This document shows positions 4,863 through 5,699 of a DNA stretch of 5,699 bases, piece after piece (within the stretch, counting starts at the first letter, position 1; each line of letters starts with the position of its first letter). Origin of the DNA: Clostridiales bacterium (GTDB lineage Bacteria; Bacillota; Clostridia; Peptostreptococcales; JAAYPU01); NCBI GenBank assembly GCA_012519645.1, contig JAAYPU010000299.1, positions 1 to 5,699 of the forward strand, read 5' to 3'. The notes under the pieces are model-generated. The model was not told the DNA's origin, ran no database searches, and saw nothing but the letters and a program-made list of their open reading frames with translations. The translations under genes were made by a program, and so were the position numbers.

Positions 4863-5699
4863 TCAAATAAGTATATGCGATACTATTCCTCCAGCAATAA
4901 AAGCTATGACGAAGCTGCTGAGCCATATCATTAATGCGTGAAATAGTTTTCGTTCTTTAAAAATAATCATTATGGAAGCGATACAGGGTACAAATAACGT
5001 AATGACGACCAATGCGACAACAGCTTGAGGAGGAGTAAGGAGCCCTTCTGAAACCATTGAATTTAGGCCTGCTGCTCCAAAATCCCTTCTGATGATTCCC
5101 ATTATAAATATATTGGTAACCTCTTTCGGAAGCTGCAGTAAAATCACGGTGATAGGGGAGAATGCGTTAGAAATAAGAGACAGAATCTCTGTGTACTGTA
5201 AAATGGTTATTATTACAGCCCCTAAAAAAAATAAGGGACCGGCTTCGGATAGAAACATTTTTGATTTGGAAGCAGTTTTTCTGAGGATGTTTTTTAATTG
5301 CGGAGTGCGAAGGGGAGGAATATCTATTAATAAATCGGAAGATTTTCCCGGCAATAGCCTCTCCAAAAGTATGCCCAAAATAATAAAGATTAAAAAAATG
5401 CTGGCAGCATATATTGACATTAATTCAGGACTTAAAGCAGCTGCTATACCCATAATGACACCCAGCTGTGCGGAACAAGGAACAGCAACACTTAACAGCA
5501 TGGTTGCTATAAATCTTTCTCTTTTAGAGCCCAGGATACGAGTGGTCATAATGGCCATTGTAACACATCCGAAACCGAGTATAAGTGGGATAACGGCTTT
5601 TCCGTTCAAACCTATTATATTTAATAAACGGTCTGTCAGAACTGCTATTCGTGGTAAAAGTCCTGAGTCTTCTAGGATGGACATAAACAGGTAAAAACC
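4863..5699 (-). CDS. feoB: FeoB-like ferrous iron transporter, C-terminal membrane half (5' end outside window)
   Basis: The open frame runs through the window edge (GFYLF before the first visible Met), so ATG 5684 is an internal methionine. The 278 visible residues form the membrane part of a FeoB-type Fe(II) permease, which works in the cytoplasmic membrane with an N-terminal GTPase domain, here missing. Landmarks: LEDSGLLPRIAVLTDRLL (9-26), GFGC of the first gate (42-45), TTR (52-54), PCSAQL (74-79), the second gate from about 150 (SEAGPLFFLGA), GIIRRDFGAAGL (201-212) and ITLFVPCIAS (233-242), with seven or so hydrophobic segments. Three cysteines sit in the usual places. The canonical GCNVPA after the first gate reads GCVTMA here. 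TGA at 4865-4863 ends the gene, which converges on the LtaS-type gene. A nucleoside-recognition-domain protein is the main alternative, but the LEDSG...PLxLGFGC order favours FeoB. Confidence 0.85.
   Translation of the reverse strand, partial: GFYLFMSILEDSGLLPRIAVLTDRLLNIIGLNGKAVIPLILGFGCVTMAIMTTRILGSKRERFIATMLLSVAVPCSAQLGVIMGIAAALSPELMSIYAASIFLIFIILGILLERLLPGKSSDLLIDIPPLRTPQLKNILRKTASKSKMFLSEAGPLFFLGAVIITILQYTEILSLISNAFSPITVILLQLPKEVTNIFIMGIIRRDFGAAGLNSMVSEGLLTPPQAVVALVVITLFVPCIASIMIIFKERKLFHALMIWLSSFVIAFIAGGIVSHILI

Noticed and set aside
5092..5694. 200-residue plus-strand open frame
   Set aside because: It lies entirely opposite the FeoB-like gene, whose minus-strand product carries clear family motifs. 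The plus-strand product is not recognisable.

Overview
The window looks like chromosome from an AT-rich Gram-positive anaerobe of the Clostridia type. This is inferred from the codon use, strong AGG-type ribosome sites, a GH18 wall hydrolase with a stalk-like and SH3-like N-terminus, an LtaS-type polymerase and a FeoB-type transporter. I cannot name the species. No rRNA, tRNA, CRISPR array, transposase or phage gene is visible.

Layout: bases 1-196 hold the 3' end of engB (ribosome-assembly GTPase). A 256-bp gap follows with two repeat/hairpin modules facing each other and a promoter. Bases 453-2147 encode a secreted family-18 glycoside hydrolase. A 328-bp gap packed with 7-bp repeats leads to a membrane-anchored LtaS-type phosphoglycerol transferase (2476-4497). 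A 365-bp gap then separates it from a convergent minus-strand gene, the C-terminal 278 residues of a FeoB-like ferrous iron transporter (4863 to the window edge). The two complete genes both act on the cell envelope: one probably trims peptidoglycan, the other probably builds a glycerol-phosphate polymer. They are preceded by almost the same promoter-like block but appear to be separate transcription units.

The main surprise is between the genes. Nearly all the low-complexity DNA is built on a strict 7-bp period. Four arrays are exactly five heptamers (35 bp) of the AACTRAR type and end in an AGATRAG-like unit. Each is followed 1-4 bases later by a perfect hairpin, usually with a T-rich tail. 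Further arrays use unrelated heptamers (ATCCCCT, CAATTAT, TCCATAC, GGTYTCW) and can change monomer without losing the 7-bp register. The hairpin arms differ between copies but remain paired. The arrays run right into the stop codons of two genes. This resembles a dispersed family of terminator-linked heptanucleotide repeats and is the best candidate here for something undescribed.
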